Below are positions 10,701-17,426 of a stretch of 64,000 nucleotides of DNA, piece by piece (the stretch's first letter is position 1; each line of letters starts with the position of its first letter). The DNA comes from Candidatus Acidiferrum typicum (GTDB lineage: Bacteria > Acidobacteriota > Terriglobia > Acidiferrales > UBA7541): positions 1-64,000 of the forward strand of contig JAOAPV010000004.1 of assembly GCA_025463055.1 (NCBI GenBank). Reading direction: 5' to 3'. Both the position numbers and the translations under genes were made by a program. The notes beneath the pieces were generated by a model. The model was not told where the DNA came from. It searched no databases and saw only the letters and a list, made by a program, of their open reading frames with translations.

Positions 10701-11481
10701 TTTGCGCCGCGGCCATCGTGTCAACAATGAGGGTCTTGGCCCGAAGAAAGCGGGAAGTCTCCGATTCGGCACTCATAACTGCCGCAGCGACAAAAGCGGC
10801 CGCCTCCTCCGGCGAATCGGCTTGCCACTTGCTCAGATTTGGGAGTCCAGCGCTCAAAGCTTCACATAAACGCTTTGCGCGATCCGCTCTACCCGTTAGT
10901 AGCAGTTCCTCTTTCAACGTAGGGGCAAAATTCAGCCGGTACTCGTCCCAGAAATCCTGCACTGTTCTGATTCCGGCCGGCGGAATTATCCCGAGCTTTC
11001 GTGCCAGTGGTAGTGCCACAGCTGGATAGTCTGCAAGCCAGAGTTCCAGTGAGGTAGCATCGAGAATCCGTACCTTCAGCCATCCATCCGCCGAGCGATC
11101 TTGCTCCCATTGATCGAGCCCTGTATCCCATTTGCGCGAAGTCACGAAAGTGAACGTCTGACCAGCTCGCTCTGCTGGCGTCGATTTATCTGTTCGCTTT
11201 TTATAGTCACTCTCCGCCTTCGATTTATAATCTTTTCCCGCTCCAAACTCCCAAATCGAACGGCCTTCTGGCACGAAGACATTACCTTCCAGGACTTCGG
11301 CGACTCCGTCGAAGCCATGGGTTTGCGAAGCGTCACCGCTGGGGAAACGATACGACTGCAAGCTCGGGCAGGACGCCCGGATTAGTGAGGCAACGAGGCC
11401 CGGAAGGTCCGCCCTCGCAGCGAGACTGTTGGACCAGGACTCCAAATGTTGTGCCGTTACGATGTTCACTGTCGAATTCAC
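7726..11481 (-). CDS. Large REase-like / STAND-like protein, candidate defence gene
   Basis: 1,251 residues from a GTG start; function not established. Residues 20-165 look like a PD-(D/E)XK-type nuclease domain: DLPGLVASLIRAS, then HGFDG (D58), SIWEFG (E78), a KAESDYKKR lysine block and FTFVTSRKW. Residues about 190-345 resemble the nucleotide-binding and winged-helix part of STAND/AAA proteins (LTGRADRAKRL, RFVFILSPS, LAGRCGRSLTVLSRL). However, no Walker A motif is present: where GxxGxGKT would be expected the protein reads WQADSPEEAAAF. Residues about 400-1251 are alpha-helical, repeat-like and Trp-rich, as in sensor domains of Avs-like proteins. It stands alone, flanked by repeats and a RAYT transposase. 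A defence role is inferred from architecture and context only; a metabolic or regulatory scaffold is possible. Confidence 0.75.
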   Translation of the reverse strand: MNSTVNIVTAQHLESWSNSLAARADLPGLVASLIRASCPSLQSYRFPSGDASQTHGFDGVAEVLEGNVFVPEGRSIWEFGAGKDYKSKAESDYKKRTDKSTPAERAGQTFTFVTSRKWDTGLDQWEQDRSADGWLKVRILDATSLELWLADYPAVALPLARKLGIIPPAGIRTVQDFWDEYRLNFAPTLKEELLLTGRADRAKRLCEALSAGLPNLSKWQADSPEEAAAFVAAAVMSAESETSRFLRAKTLIVDTMAAAQTVPTTSRFVFILSPSVSRVAPALARTSQVILTLGSDDRAGESETLDRMNVNDFAAGLRSMGIEEGEAFRLAGRCGRSLTVLSRLNASAIATPPKWHGDARLVPFVLAGGWNASNEHDRAILAKLSNTSYEYVDSEARRLASLSDAPVDLEGSIWTLRSHADAFTVLGCLIDSGFQRRLSEACIEVFSETDRRLEIPEDKRPAVPIRGDDFRHSEWLRRGLARTLVLISGLHEAARFKVIDLTAEQYVDGVVGSIPGLAEDIRVLASLKSELPHFAEAAPFPLAHALERVLEGESKNWTSVIFRDRKDASFWGSSSPHTHVLWALETMAWNPEYLYRAASSLMTLAEFDPGGSLANRPLSSLREIFLAWRPNTYASLHDRIAIFRSICRKRPKIGLQLAMSLLPAGHDISSGTARPHLRDFGEAKSKATTVADAQHAFQQYADIAVELAGSDISLLTELIDNLPRLDTESRTRAILAIRASAQNVSSEAVFQIWSKLHALVRKHRNFQEAAWALKADQIKPFEELCQQIEPLDPVRRIVWLFNDYAPDAGLPKGQDYIGDANQARNEALRVLLRENGLPAVLVLARTAKLPHFVGIALAETSPNLETLQEGISLACEANSGVSVDFAMALSAAAHNLHGPAWDSWFGRFAAKMEPGTAANLFLRWPDSRETWDFVASLSPHIDNEYWSRKWAFRPSSPEDLVFAFDKYTKIERFSAILDMVAYGENLLSTPQCIQVLRGLILELSKETGKLRRVQYEVVHMIQALQQREDVDLEDLAAIEYQYLPVLELQGEPTALNRLLATSPQLFISVIRDAFSPASGEIGEITDERRLRARLAYQLLQSIKTVPGFSSGIEDLSYLRSWISTVRTLAKEADRAIITDQQIGQILAYAPSDTEDAGWPSKPIRDLIEELAAEQVETGIAISRFNQRGSFTKALYDGGRQERALSHQYRNWAQVTRNWPRTSALLSRIAEDWDRHASRADSEAQLHQLRYC

Positions 11482-11626
11482 GACCTGACCGCTCTTGCTA
11501 CCTCAGATGATAATTCATCTTGACCCTTCTTGCGTACTGTGGACGAGGCGTGGCGCGCCGACTTAAAAGGCGGACGCCCGGACTGGAATTCCGGGGCTCC
11601 CACCTCAAACCGCTATATCGGAAAAA

Positions 11627-11812
11627 AGAACGTGTGGTGTGCCACAGGCGATTACGCCGGAGCTTGTGGGGTTGGAGGGAGGGTGGGTTGTGACGTGGTG
11701 TTATTGGATTCGGCGGGCGGAGAGTGCGGAGGAAGTTGCGCGGGTGATCGAGATTATTCAGAAGCGGGAAGGGTTTTCGTTCACGTCCGAGGGCGGGAAA
11801 GCGCCCATCTGA
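11627..11812 (+). pseudogene. Gene remnant, copy 1
   Basis: In frame 2 the sequence reads as protein-like text, including TWCYWIRRAESAEEVARVIE followed by IIQKREGFSF, and ends at a TGA lying inside the first REP-like element. No start codon with a ribosome-binding site was found. A second, frameshifted copy lies about 311 bp downstream. The parent gene was not recognised. This could also be coincidental openness in GC-rich repeat DNA. Confidence 0.35.
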
Positions 11813-12082
11813 AGATGGCCGCTACGTAAGAGCGACAAGCAGCCCCGAAGCTGAAGCCCGCCGCTACGTCCTGCGAAAAGCGGATCCCTCCAAGCGGCGG
11901 CGACTCGCGGTGATTTTTATGTGGAGGACGGGTGTTGCATGAGCTGTGGTGTTTGCAGTTGATTGCGTCGGAGGTTGTGAGGTGGAGGGATGAAGGGTCG
12001 CTGACGTGGTGTTATTGGATTTGGCGGGCGGGAGAGTGCGGAGGAAGTTGCGCGGGCGGTCAGGATTATTCAGGCGCGGGAA
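11691..12082. repeat. Pair of approximately 80-bp direct repeats
   Basis: The segments 11691-11770 and 12002-12082 align nearly base for base (tgacgtggtgttattggatt at the left end, gattattcag near the right end) with a few substitutions and a 1-base insertion in the second. Offset is 311 bp. Each is followed downstream by a REP-like palindrome, so the unit may have duplicated together with it. Confidence 0.8.
11791..11829. repeat. REP-like element, copy 1
   Basis: Shares the core gcgcccatctgaagatggcc followed by gctacgtaa with two more copies at 12184-12222 and 12827-12865. The core contains the perfect hairpin ccatct-ga-agatgg, within a near-perfect gcgcccatct/agatggccgc stem. This is the geometry of REP sequences mobilised by RAYT transposases. 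Confidence 0.8.
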
Positions 12083-12090
12083 TTGGAGTG
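11932..12090 (+). pseudogene. Gene remnant, copy 2 (frameshifted)
   Basis: This stretch reads LHELWCLQLIASEVVRW and then LTWCYWI. One extra G near 12032, relative to copy 1, shifts the frame. After the shift AEEVARAVRIIQARE matches AEEVARVIEIIQKRE of copy 1. This pattern indicates a duplicated and decaying coding segment. Confidence 0.35.
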
Positions 12091-12170
12091 GCGGCGGTCT
12101 GGGGGAGGATCGCGCGATTGTTGGGAGGGTGGCGCGGGGGGGATTTTTTCTTTACGGAGAGGGATTTTTC

Positions 12171-12222
12171 CGTTCCCGCCATAGGCGGGAACGCGCCCAT
12201 CTGAAGGATGGCCGCTACGTAA
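12171..12222. repeat. REP-like element, copy 2, with extra palindrome
   Basis: The REP core at 12184-12222 has one extra G (gaaggatgg). It is preceded by a perfect inverted repeat, cgttcccgcc-ata-ggcgggaacg, at 12171-12193. The stop codon of the RAYT gene lies inside this element (12215-12217), so the transposase frame reads into the repeat. Confidence 0.85.
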
Positions 12223-12739
12223 CCCCTTGGCTACGCCACGGGGGTGACCACGGCTCGGTTGGTGGAGTTGAATTTGGTCTTGCGCCTGTTAGGGAGCCGG
12301 ACCACGGATATTCGTTTGCGGTGGCGCATAGGTTGGCCCGGACGGGATTTAGCCAGATGTACCAGGCTACTTGGTCGGTTGGGTCGGTGGAGCGGAGGGC
12401 GTGGTCGTAGGATTTTTTCTGCCAGAGTTGCTGGGCGGTTTTTTGTTTGTAGGCGAAGCCCGTTTTTCGTTTTAGGGATTTTAGGAATTGGAGCAGGTTG
12501 GTGGTTGGCGTTTGGCTTTGCGTGAGAAGGTGCACGTGATTGGGCATTATGCAATAGGCGTGAATTGCGACGGTGTGGGTGAGGGATTCTGAGCGCAGGT
12601 TGTCTACGAACCATTTCGCGCGGGTTGGGTTGGCGAAGATTTTTTCTCGGTGTTCGCAGCAGAACGTCACGAAAAACCAGGCGGTGCCTACGTAGCGATT
12701 GAGGGGTAGGCGGATGGATTTGTGGTGGAAGGTTTTCAT
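12215..12739 (-). CDS. REP-associated tyrosine transposase (RAYT, IS200/IS605-like)
   Basis: 174-residue Y1-type transposase of the RAYT group, which processes REP palindromes as single-stranded DNA. Visible motifs are GTAWFFVTFCCEHR (about 18-31), the metal-binding HUH motif MPNHVHLL (H68 and H70), LWQKKSYDHALR (about 105-116) and the helix YIWLNPVRANL, whose Y127 is the likely nucleophile. The frame is open to 12982, but upstream sequence crosses a REP element and the ABC permease gene, so the ATG at 12739 (MKTFHHKSIRLPLNRYVG) is used. REP-like copies lie on both sides. The last codons and the stop come from REP copy 2, so the native C-terminus may have been altered. Confidence 0.88.
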   Translation of the reverse strand: MKTFHHKSIRLPLNRYVGTAWFFVTFCCEHREKIFANPTRAKWFVDNLRSESLTHTVAIHAYCIMPNHVHLLTQSQTPTTNLLQFLKSLKRKTGFAYKQKTAQQLWQKKSYDHALRSTDPTDQVAWYIWLNPVRANLCATANEYPWSGSLTGARPNSTPPTEPWSPPWRSQGVT

Positions 12740-12826
12740 GTGTGGTGTTGGTGGGATTTTAATGCGGATTGGGGAAAAGCCGGAGTAGGAGTTGGGGACG
12801 GTCGGAGTTTGTTCCCAGCCCGCCAC

Positions 12827-12865
12827 GGGCGGGGAAGCGCCCATCTGAAGATGGCCGCTACGTAA
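12827..12865. repeat. REP-like element, copy 3
   Basis: Same core as the other two copies, with the perfect ccatct-ga-agatgg hairpin at 12842-12855 and a preceding ccgcc-acg-ggcgg palindrome around 12820-12832. It ends 2 bp before the stop codon of the ABC permease gene (12868-12870). Confidence 0.82.
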
Positions 12866-12867
12866 CC

Positions 12868-14247
12868 CTACTCGTAACGTAACGCTTCGACTGGGTTTAG
12901 TTTTGCGGCGCGGGAGGCTGGGTATAGGCCGGCGGCTAGGCTTACTGCTACTGCGAAGAGGATTGCGCTGGCGGCTAGCCACCAGGGGACGTAGGAGATT
13001 TTTACGCCGGGGAGGTCTTGGCGGCGGAGATAGATTGTTGTGCCGTAGGTTAGGGCTTGGCCTATTAGCCAGCCTAGAGTTACTCCGAAGAGGCCGCCGA
13101 CTACTCCCATTGCGCCGGCTTCGGCGAAGAACAGGCTGCGGACGTCGCCGTCCGTTGCGCCTAGCGCTTTTAGTACGCCGATTTCGCGGCGGCGCTCTAG
13201 GATGGCCATCACTAGCGTGTTGATTATGCCTAGCGAGGCGACCGTTAACGCTAGGCTGCCGAACAATCCTAGAAACAAATCAAACACGGTGAAGACTAGG
13301 CGGAGGCTGCGGGCGGCGTCTAGGAGGGAGAAGGCGTTGAAGCCTTGTTTTTTTATGGCGTCTTCTACTTTGAGGACGTCTTTGGGATTTTTTACGCGGA
13401 TGGTTAGCGCGGCGTAGGTGGGCTTGCCGTTGCCGCCGCCGCGGACGAAGTCTTGGACGTCGTTGGCTTGCGCGGCGTGAAGCTGCTCGGCTACGCGGAT
13501 GGGAAGGAAGACGCGGCCGCCGCCGAATCCGCCGATGCCGGCGGAGGGGTCGGACTCGATTACGCCGACGATGCGAAGTTTTTTCTCGCGAGAGACGATG
13601 GAGATGCCGCCGGACATCATGGCGTCGAGCTGGGCGTCGATATCTTTTTCTTTGGCGATTTCGTCGGAGGAGAGCGCGCGGCGCTCGGCGTAACGCAGAG
13701 TGATTTCTTTGCCGACGAGGGATGCGGGCTGAGGCGAGAGGTCCTTGGCGAAATCCTGTTGGAGGATGGCTTCTTCGGCGGTGGAGGAGGAAAAATATTT
13801 TCCGGTGATGCCGTCGAAGGCGCTGGCGGAGCGCGAGGATTCGGGGACGCCGAGGACGTTGGTGGAATAGGTGTTGTTGTCGAAGCGGACGTCGGTGAAG
13901 AAGCGGATTTGCGGGTAGACGTCGACTACGTTGGGTAAGGCGGCGAATTTTTGGCGGGCGTCTTCGTCCAGGGGCTTGGGATTTTCTTTGGGCGTGGTGG
14001 CGGACGATTTGCGCGGGCCGTCGCTGCCGGGGCCGCGAAACTCTCGACGCGAGGTGACGAAGACGGCGTCGAATAGGCCGGACTTGGTTAGGCGATCGGA
14101 GGCTAGCGTTTGCAGGCCTACGCCTAGGGAGAGCATGGCTACTAGCGAGGCGACTCCGACGGCTACACCGAGCGTGGTGAGGGAATTGCGCAGGATGGCT
14201 TCGCGGAGATTGCGGGCGGCTAGCTCGCTTAGGTCGCGTAGCTTCAT
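12868..14247 (-). CDS. ABC transporter permease, MacB/FtsX family
   Basis: 459 residues with the MacB layout: TM1 at about 22-45 (TTLGVAVGVASLVAMLSLG), a large periplasmic MacB_PCD domain of about 270 residues, then three C-terminal TM segments (from about 320, 365 and 425). The FtsX signature LERRREIGVLKALGATDGDV precedes TM3 and the protein ends in SRAAKLNPVEALRYE, the usual family terminus. The ATPase gene overlaps by 4 bp upstream, forming a two-gene exporter. No periplasmic adaptor or outer-membrane partner gene is adjacent, so the substrate (lipoprotein, peptide or drug) is not determined. Confidence 0.92.
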   Translation of the reverse strand: MKLRDLSELAARNLREAILRNSLTTLGVAVGVASLVAMLSLGVGLQTLASDRLTKSGLFDAVFVTSRREFRGPGSDGPRKSSATTPKENPKPLDEDARQKFAALPNVVDVYPQIRFFTDVRFDNNTYSTNVLGVPESSRSASAFDGITGKYFSSSTAEEAILQQDFAKDLSPQPASLVGKEITLRYAERRALSSDEIAKEKDIDAQLDAMMSGGISIVSREKKLRIVGVIESDPSAGIGGFGGGRVFLPIRVAEQLHAAQANDVQDFVRGGGNGKPTYAALTIRVKNPKDVLKVEDAIKKQGFNAFSLLDAARSLRLVFTVFDLFLGLFGSLALTVASLGIINTLVMAILERRREIGVLKALGATDGDVRSLFFAEAGAMGVVGGLFGVTLGWLIGQALTYGTTIYLRRQDLPGVKISYVPWWLAASAILFAVAVSLAAGLYPASRAAKLNPVEALRYE

Positions 14248-14960
14248 GCGCGGGCTCCGGTTTGCATTGCGAAATGATCTATTAGCTTGCCGTCGGATAG
14301 GACGGCGATGCGATTGGCGAAGCGCTCGGCTAGCGGGCGCTCGTGCGTGACCATGATGATGGTCATGCCTAGCGTGTCTTGGATTTCGCGGAGTAGCAGG
14401 AGGATTTGCTCGCCGGTGGTGCTGTCGAGATTTCCTGTGGGTTCGTCGGCGAAGAGAATTGTTGGCTGATTTACTAGCGCGCGGGCTAGGGCGCCTCGCT
14501 GCTGTTCGCCGCCGGAGAGTTCGCTGGGGCGATGCTTACTGCGTGCGCCGAGCCGCACGCGGTCGAGCGCTTGGGCTACGCGGCGGCTGCGCTCGCTACG
14601 ATCGATTTCGGCGAGGCGCAGGGGGAGCTCGACATTTTCTTCGAGGGTCATGCGCGGGAGGAGATTGAAGGATTGGAATACCATACCCACGGTTTCACGG
14701 CGATAGCGGGCGAGTCCCTGCGAATCGAGGGCGGCTAGATTTTTTTCTTGCACGTGGATTGCGCCGGAGGTGGGGCGGTCGAGCCCAGCCATTAGATTCA
14801 GCAATGTAGACTTGCCCGAGCCGGAGCTCCCTAGCAGAGCGAGAAATTCGCCGCTGCAAATTTCGAGTGAGAGATCGTTGACCGCGCGTATTGTCGTTTC
14901 GCCCAGACGGTAATCGCGCGAAACGTGGTCTACGTGGATCAGCGGTGGCGTCGATGGCAT
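14244..14960 (-). CDS. ABC transporter ATP-binding protein, MacB/LolD type
   Basis: 238 residues. The complete nucleotide-binding domain shows Walker A LGSSGSGKSTLLN (about 41-53), a Q-loop in GMVFQSFNLLP, signature LSGGEQQRGALARAL, Walker B ILFADEPTGNLDS and the switch His in IMVTHERPLA. The phrase DEPTGNLDS is typical of the MacB/LolD/FtsE subgroup. Its stop overlaps the permease start (ATGA), so the two are translationally coupled. It energises the mechanotransmission-type exporter formed with the permease. Confidence 0.93.
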   Translation of the reverse strand: MPSTPPLIHVDHVSRDYRLGETTIRAVNDLSLEICSGEFLALLGSSGSGKSTLLNLMAGLDRPTSGAIHVQEKNLAALDSQGLARYRRETVGMVFQSFNLLPRMTLEENVELPLRLAEIDRSERSRRVAQALDRVRLGARSKHRPSELSGGEQQRGALARALVNQPTILFADEPTGNLDSTTGEQILLLLREIQDTLGMTIIMVTHERPLAERFANRIAVLSDGKLIDHFAMQTGARA

Positions 14961-15254
14961 TGGGAGGTCTTCACCATAGTAATACGCTTAGGGAGGTCCG
15001 CAAATTTCCGACACGCCCGAATGGGGGGGATTTGCGCTCCGTCGAGCGGAAGGCCTCAGGTCCAAAAAAGCGGACCCTCGAGAATCTGGGTAAACCTGAG
15101 CTACAGTTTTTGTCCATTACGTTTTAGTTGTGCGCACCGTTCTAGTGGTCAGTCGGGGGTGGAAATGGCGGATGACCGAAAATTGGCCGTGCTGCCAGTT
15201 TCGCGGGGAATCGCGCGGCGGTAGTGTTTACGGGAACCTGTCAAAGGCCAACTT
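14961..15254. other. Intergenic region between divergent genes
   Basis: 294 bp between the divergently transcribed ABC operon and the small membrane protein gene. It probably contains promoters for both, but no convincing -35/-10 pair or conserved RNA structure could be picked out by eye. Confidence 0.5.
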
Positions 15255-15857
15255 ATGACTGAAATAACGGATTGGTTCCAGAATAACTGGATTGATCTGG
15301 CGCGGTTGCTGGTGCAAGGCGCCATTTTGGCGGCTGTCGTGCGGTACGGCCGCAAACTGCTGGCTACGCTGCGCGCGTCTCAGGAACAGGTGGGCGCGCT
15401 ACTGAAATTATCGGTTTCGGATACGGTGGGGGAGCAGCCTGCTCCGACGCCGGAGCCTAGCAGGCGCTACGAGGCGCCGTCACTAAATCTGCGAGAGCCA
15501 GAACCAGAGCCTCAGCCGGAACCGGAGCCTGAACCAGTTTTTGCTGGCGGCTTTTCGCGCGATAACTACGCTGGCCAGCGCGAACAAAGCCTTGGTGGGC
15601 GCGTGATGGGTGCGCAGGCGCCGGCTTTTTCGGCACCAAATCCGGTGTTTTCTACGCCGGTGGCGCGCGCCGAGAGCCCTTCGCTTACGCCGTGGGTGTC
15701 CGCGCCGGCTGTTGAGCCGGAACGCTTGAGTACCCCCGTACCGCCGATTGGCGGGCGAGCCGGCGTATCCAGTTGGTTGCAGACTCCGATGCGCAGCAGT
15801 GGCGGCAGCCCGTGGCGGAAAGTGGTTCGCTGGCTGCAGACCCCGACCGGACGATGA
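15255..15857 (+). CDS. Small membrane-anchored Pro/Glu-rich hypothetical protein
   Basis: 200 residues, not recognised. An N-terminal hydrophobic helix (about 14-30, ARLLVQGAILAAVVRYG) is followed by a short basic/coil stretch, a PEPEPQPEPEPEP low-complexity spacer (about 78-93) and a Pro/Ser-rich tail with two SWLQTP/RWLQTP motifs near the C-terminus. The pattern suggests an inner-membrane anchor with an extended periplasmic or cytoplasmic linker. An AAAGG ribosome-binding site lies 7 bp before the ATG. Confidence 0.65.
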   Translation: MTEITDWFQNNWIDLARLLVQGAILAAVVRYGRKLLATLRASQEQVGALLKLSVSDTVGEQPAPTPEPSRRYEAPSLNLREPEPEPQPEPEPEPVFAGGFSRDNYAGQREQSLGGRVMGAQAPAFSAPNPVFSTPVARAESPSLTPWVSAPAVEPERLSTPVPPIGGRAGVSSWLQTPMRSSGGSPWRKVVRWLQTPTGR

Positions 15858-15880
15858 AACACACTGATCGCGGATGCAAA

Positions 15881-15922
15881 GAAAAACCCTGCGCGACTTG
15901 AAATGCAAGGCGTCACGCAGGG
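15881..15922 (-). terminator. Rho-independent terminator
   Basis: Inverted arms ccctgcg (15887-15893) and cgcaggg (15916-15922); read on the minus strand the stem is followed by TTTTTC. It lies 40 bp after the stop of the lipoprotein gene and between two convergent genes. Confidence 0.7.
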
Positions 15923-15961
15923 CGTAAAGGATGGAAAGTGCAGAGAATTAGTTTTCCCGGC

Positions 15962-16657
15962 CTAGCGCCTGGGCTTGATCTCCAGCGGATCCACCAGCTT
16001 GAAACTGATCGGGGTCTCCGCCGGGAGCGTGATGTCGCGATTGCCGGTCAGTCCGGCGCCGCCCGTTCCTGCTGCCGCGCCAATTAATCCGCCGATCAAC
16101 GCGCCCTTGCCGCCGCCAGCCAGTCCGCCAATCAGCGCGCCGCCGCCGGCGCCGCCGCCGACCATGGCCGCTGTGCGCTTACCTTTGCCCTTGCTGGTTT
16201 CGTTGGGCGCGGTGGTATGCACATCGTAATTCGTGCCGTGGATGTCGATGCTCGTAAGCGTCAGCTCCAGCGATGCTCCGCCCTTGAAGCGGCCGGCGGG
16301 CTTGGCGTCTTTCACGATGCCGGTCGCGCGAGCGCCCTTCGGAATGGCGACCCTGCCGTCGACTTCAACAGGTTCGCGCACGGAGGCAGAGAATTGTTGA
16401 CCTGGAGTGCTGATTTTCGAGCCGACGGTTTCGTCCAGCACGACGGAGATCACTGTCTCCGCAGGAACGACGATTGGCCTCGGTCGGGGTGCAGCTTCCC
16501 GCACAGCAGGCTTGCTGGAACTTGTGCCCGAGTCAGGCGAGGACGAATTTGCATCCGATGCCGCGGCTTGCTGCTGGTCCGCGCTTTTCTGGCATCCCGC
16601 CAACGCAAACAAAAGGCAGAGCGCGGATAGAGGTGCAAGGGCAAGACGACGATTCAT
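15962..16657 (-). CDS. Lipoprotein with glycine-zipper segment
   Basis: 231 residues. A type II signal peptide ends in the lipobox LAGC (Cys at about 22). After a Ser/Gln/Asp-rich linker comes a beta-rich domain (about 60-150) with VPAETVISVVLDETVGSK and VAIPKGARATGIV, similar in feel to TrbI-like beta domains. A glycine-zipper segment follows (GGGAGGGALIGGLAGGGKGA, about 167-186) and the protein ends with DITLPAETPISFKLVDPLEI. Glycine zippers insert in or associate with membranes; an envelope role is inferred. The start has a clear GGAGG site 6 bp upstream. An imperfect inverted repeat at 16707-16726 could be a control site. Confidence 0.78.
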   Translation of the reverse strand: MNRRLALAPLSALCLLFALAGCQKSADQQQAAASDANSSSPDSGTSSSKPAVREAAPRPRPIVVPAETVISVVLDETVGSKISTPGQQFSASVREPVEVDGRVAIPKGARATGIVKDAKPAGRFKGGASLELTLTSIDIHGTNYDVHTTAPNETSKGKGKRTAAMVGGGAGGGALIGGLAGGGKGALIGGLIGAAAGTGGAGLTGNRDITLPAETPISFKLVDPLEIKPRR

Positions 16658-16706
16658 GAACTACCTCCAGTGGGAGTGGGCTCCATTAACGATACTACGA
16701 ACACGT

Positions 16707-16726
16707 TCGATGTCAATTTTGACGTC
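16707..16726. promoter_or_regulatory. Imperfect inverted repeat upstream of lipoprotein gene
   Basis: The segment around gatgtcaattttgacgtc (16709-16726) forms two near-symmetrical 9-base arms with two mismatched pairs. It lies about 50 bp upstream of the start at 16657 and could be an operator. There is no second copy in the window to support this. Confidence 0.3.
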
Positions 16727-16752
16727 GCGGATGTGGTCGGAACGAACAACGG

Positions 16753-17421
16753 CTACTGCAGTACCCACTGTCCGGATTTGTCCTCAAAACGGAAAGCGTG
16801 CCGGGGATAGGGAGTGTCCGTCACTTCCGAGCGAATGAGGCGTGCGCGGCCGACGAATTGCTCGCCACCGCTGAGGAGAAAGACATTCACCAGGGAAGCG
16901 GGCTTCATTGCGGCGCTACAGCCGCAGAAAAACGCGTTCAGGCTGACATTGTCTGTGTGAGTGCGCTCTTCAAAGGGCTTGCCATTGGAGTCGGTTCCGG
17001 ACAATTTTAGCGGCGCGCGCAAGCGGACTCGAACGTCGCTCCGCCTTTCGGGGCGTTTGGCGATCAGCACTTCCGCGAGACGCGTGCGTAACGCGTCAAA
17101 ATCGATGGGTTTCTCGAAATAGGCCGTGGCGCCGAGCTCCTTGCATAGGGACTTGGTGGTGGAGCCGGCTTCGCCACTCACGATGAAAACGGGAGTCAAT
17201 TGCGTTGAGGTCAGTGCGCTAAAGGTGCGGCACAGTTCGAAGCCGGAGAAACGCGGCATTCGCAGATCCAGCAAAATGGCGGAAGGTTTGTTCTGCATGG
17301 CCAAGGCTAAACCTTGTTCCGGGTCACCGGTTTCAATGACTTCATATAAGTCAGAGAGATTGATGCGCAGCAGGCGGCGCATGGCCTCTTCGTCGTCGAT
17401 TACCAAGAGCTTTTGCATCAA
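16753..17421 (-). CDS. Response regulator with C-terminal PilZ domain
   Basis: 222 residues. A receiver domain (about 4-120) has acidic D9/D10, phospho-acceptor D52 in LLDLRMP and K104 in EKP. A PilZ-type domain follows (about 122-215), beginning ERRSDVRVRLRAPLKL. The c-di-GMP RxxxR motif is present (R127 and R131), but the second motif reads N158-V-S160-L-N-A163, with Ala in place of the conserved Gly, so binding may be weak or lost. It is the last gene of the REC-HD-GYP / hybrid kinase / REC-PilZ operon and is the likely effector. A tandem 17-bp repeat carrying the ribosome-binding site precedes the start. Confidence 0.88.
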   Translation of the reverse strand: MMQKLLVIDDEEAMRRLLRINLSDLYEVIETGDPEQGLALAMQNKPSAILLDLRMPRFSGFELCRTFSALTSTQLTPVFIVSGEAGSTTKSLCKELGATAYFEKPIDFDALRTRLAEVLIAKRPERRSDVRVRLRAPLKLSGTDSNGKPFEERTHTDNVSLNAFFCGCSAAMKPASLVNVFLLSGGEQFVGRARLIRSEVTDTPYPRHAFRFEDKSGQWVLQ

Positions 17422-17426
17422 TCAAT

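Larger units (their letters stand above)
11482..12214. other. Repeat-rich region with decayed coding sequence
   Basis: About 730 bp without an intact gene. It holds two copies of an approximately 80-bp sequence (11691-11770 and 12002-12082), two REP-like palindromes and fragments that still read as protein in shifting frames. The long open frames seen here are Gly/Arg-rich and have no consistent start or codon pattern. Confidence 0.6.

Noticed and set aside
11530-12410. Open frames of 90-134 residues on the plus strand
   Set aside because: They run through REP and duplicated repeats, are Gly/Arg-rich and lack ribosome-binding sites; the decayed-fragment reading explains them better.
11791-12865. 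Insertion-sequence ends or target-site duplications around the RAYT
   Set aside because: The repeated elements are palindromic REP-like units in the same orientation, not inverted terminal repeats, and no flanking short duplication was found.
12740-12982. N-terminal extension of the RAYT transposase
   Set aside because: It would read through REP copy 3 and into the ABC permease gene, and RAYT proteins usually begin near the GTAWFFVT region.
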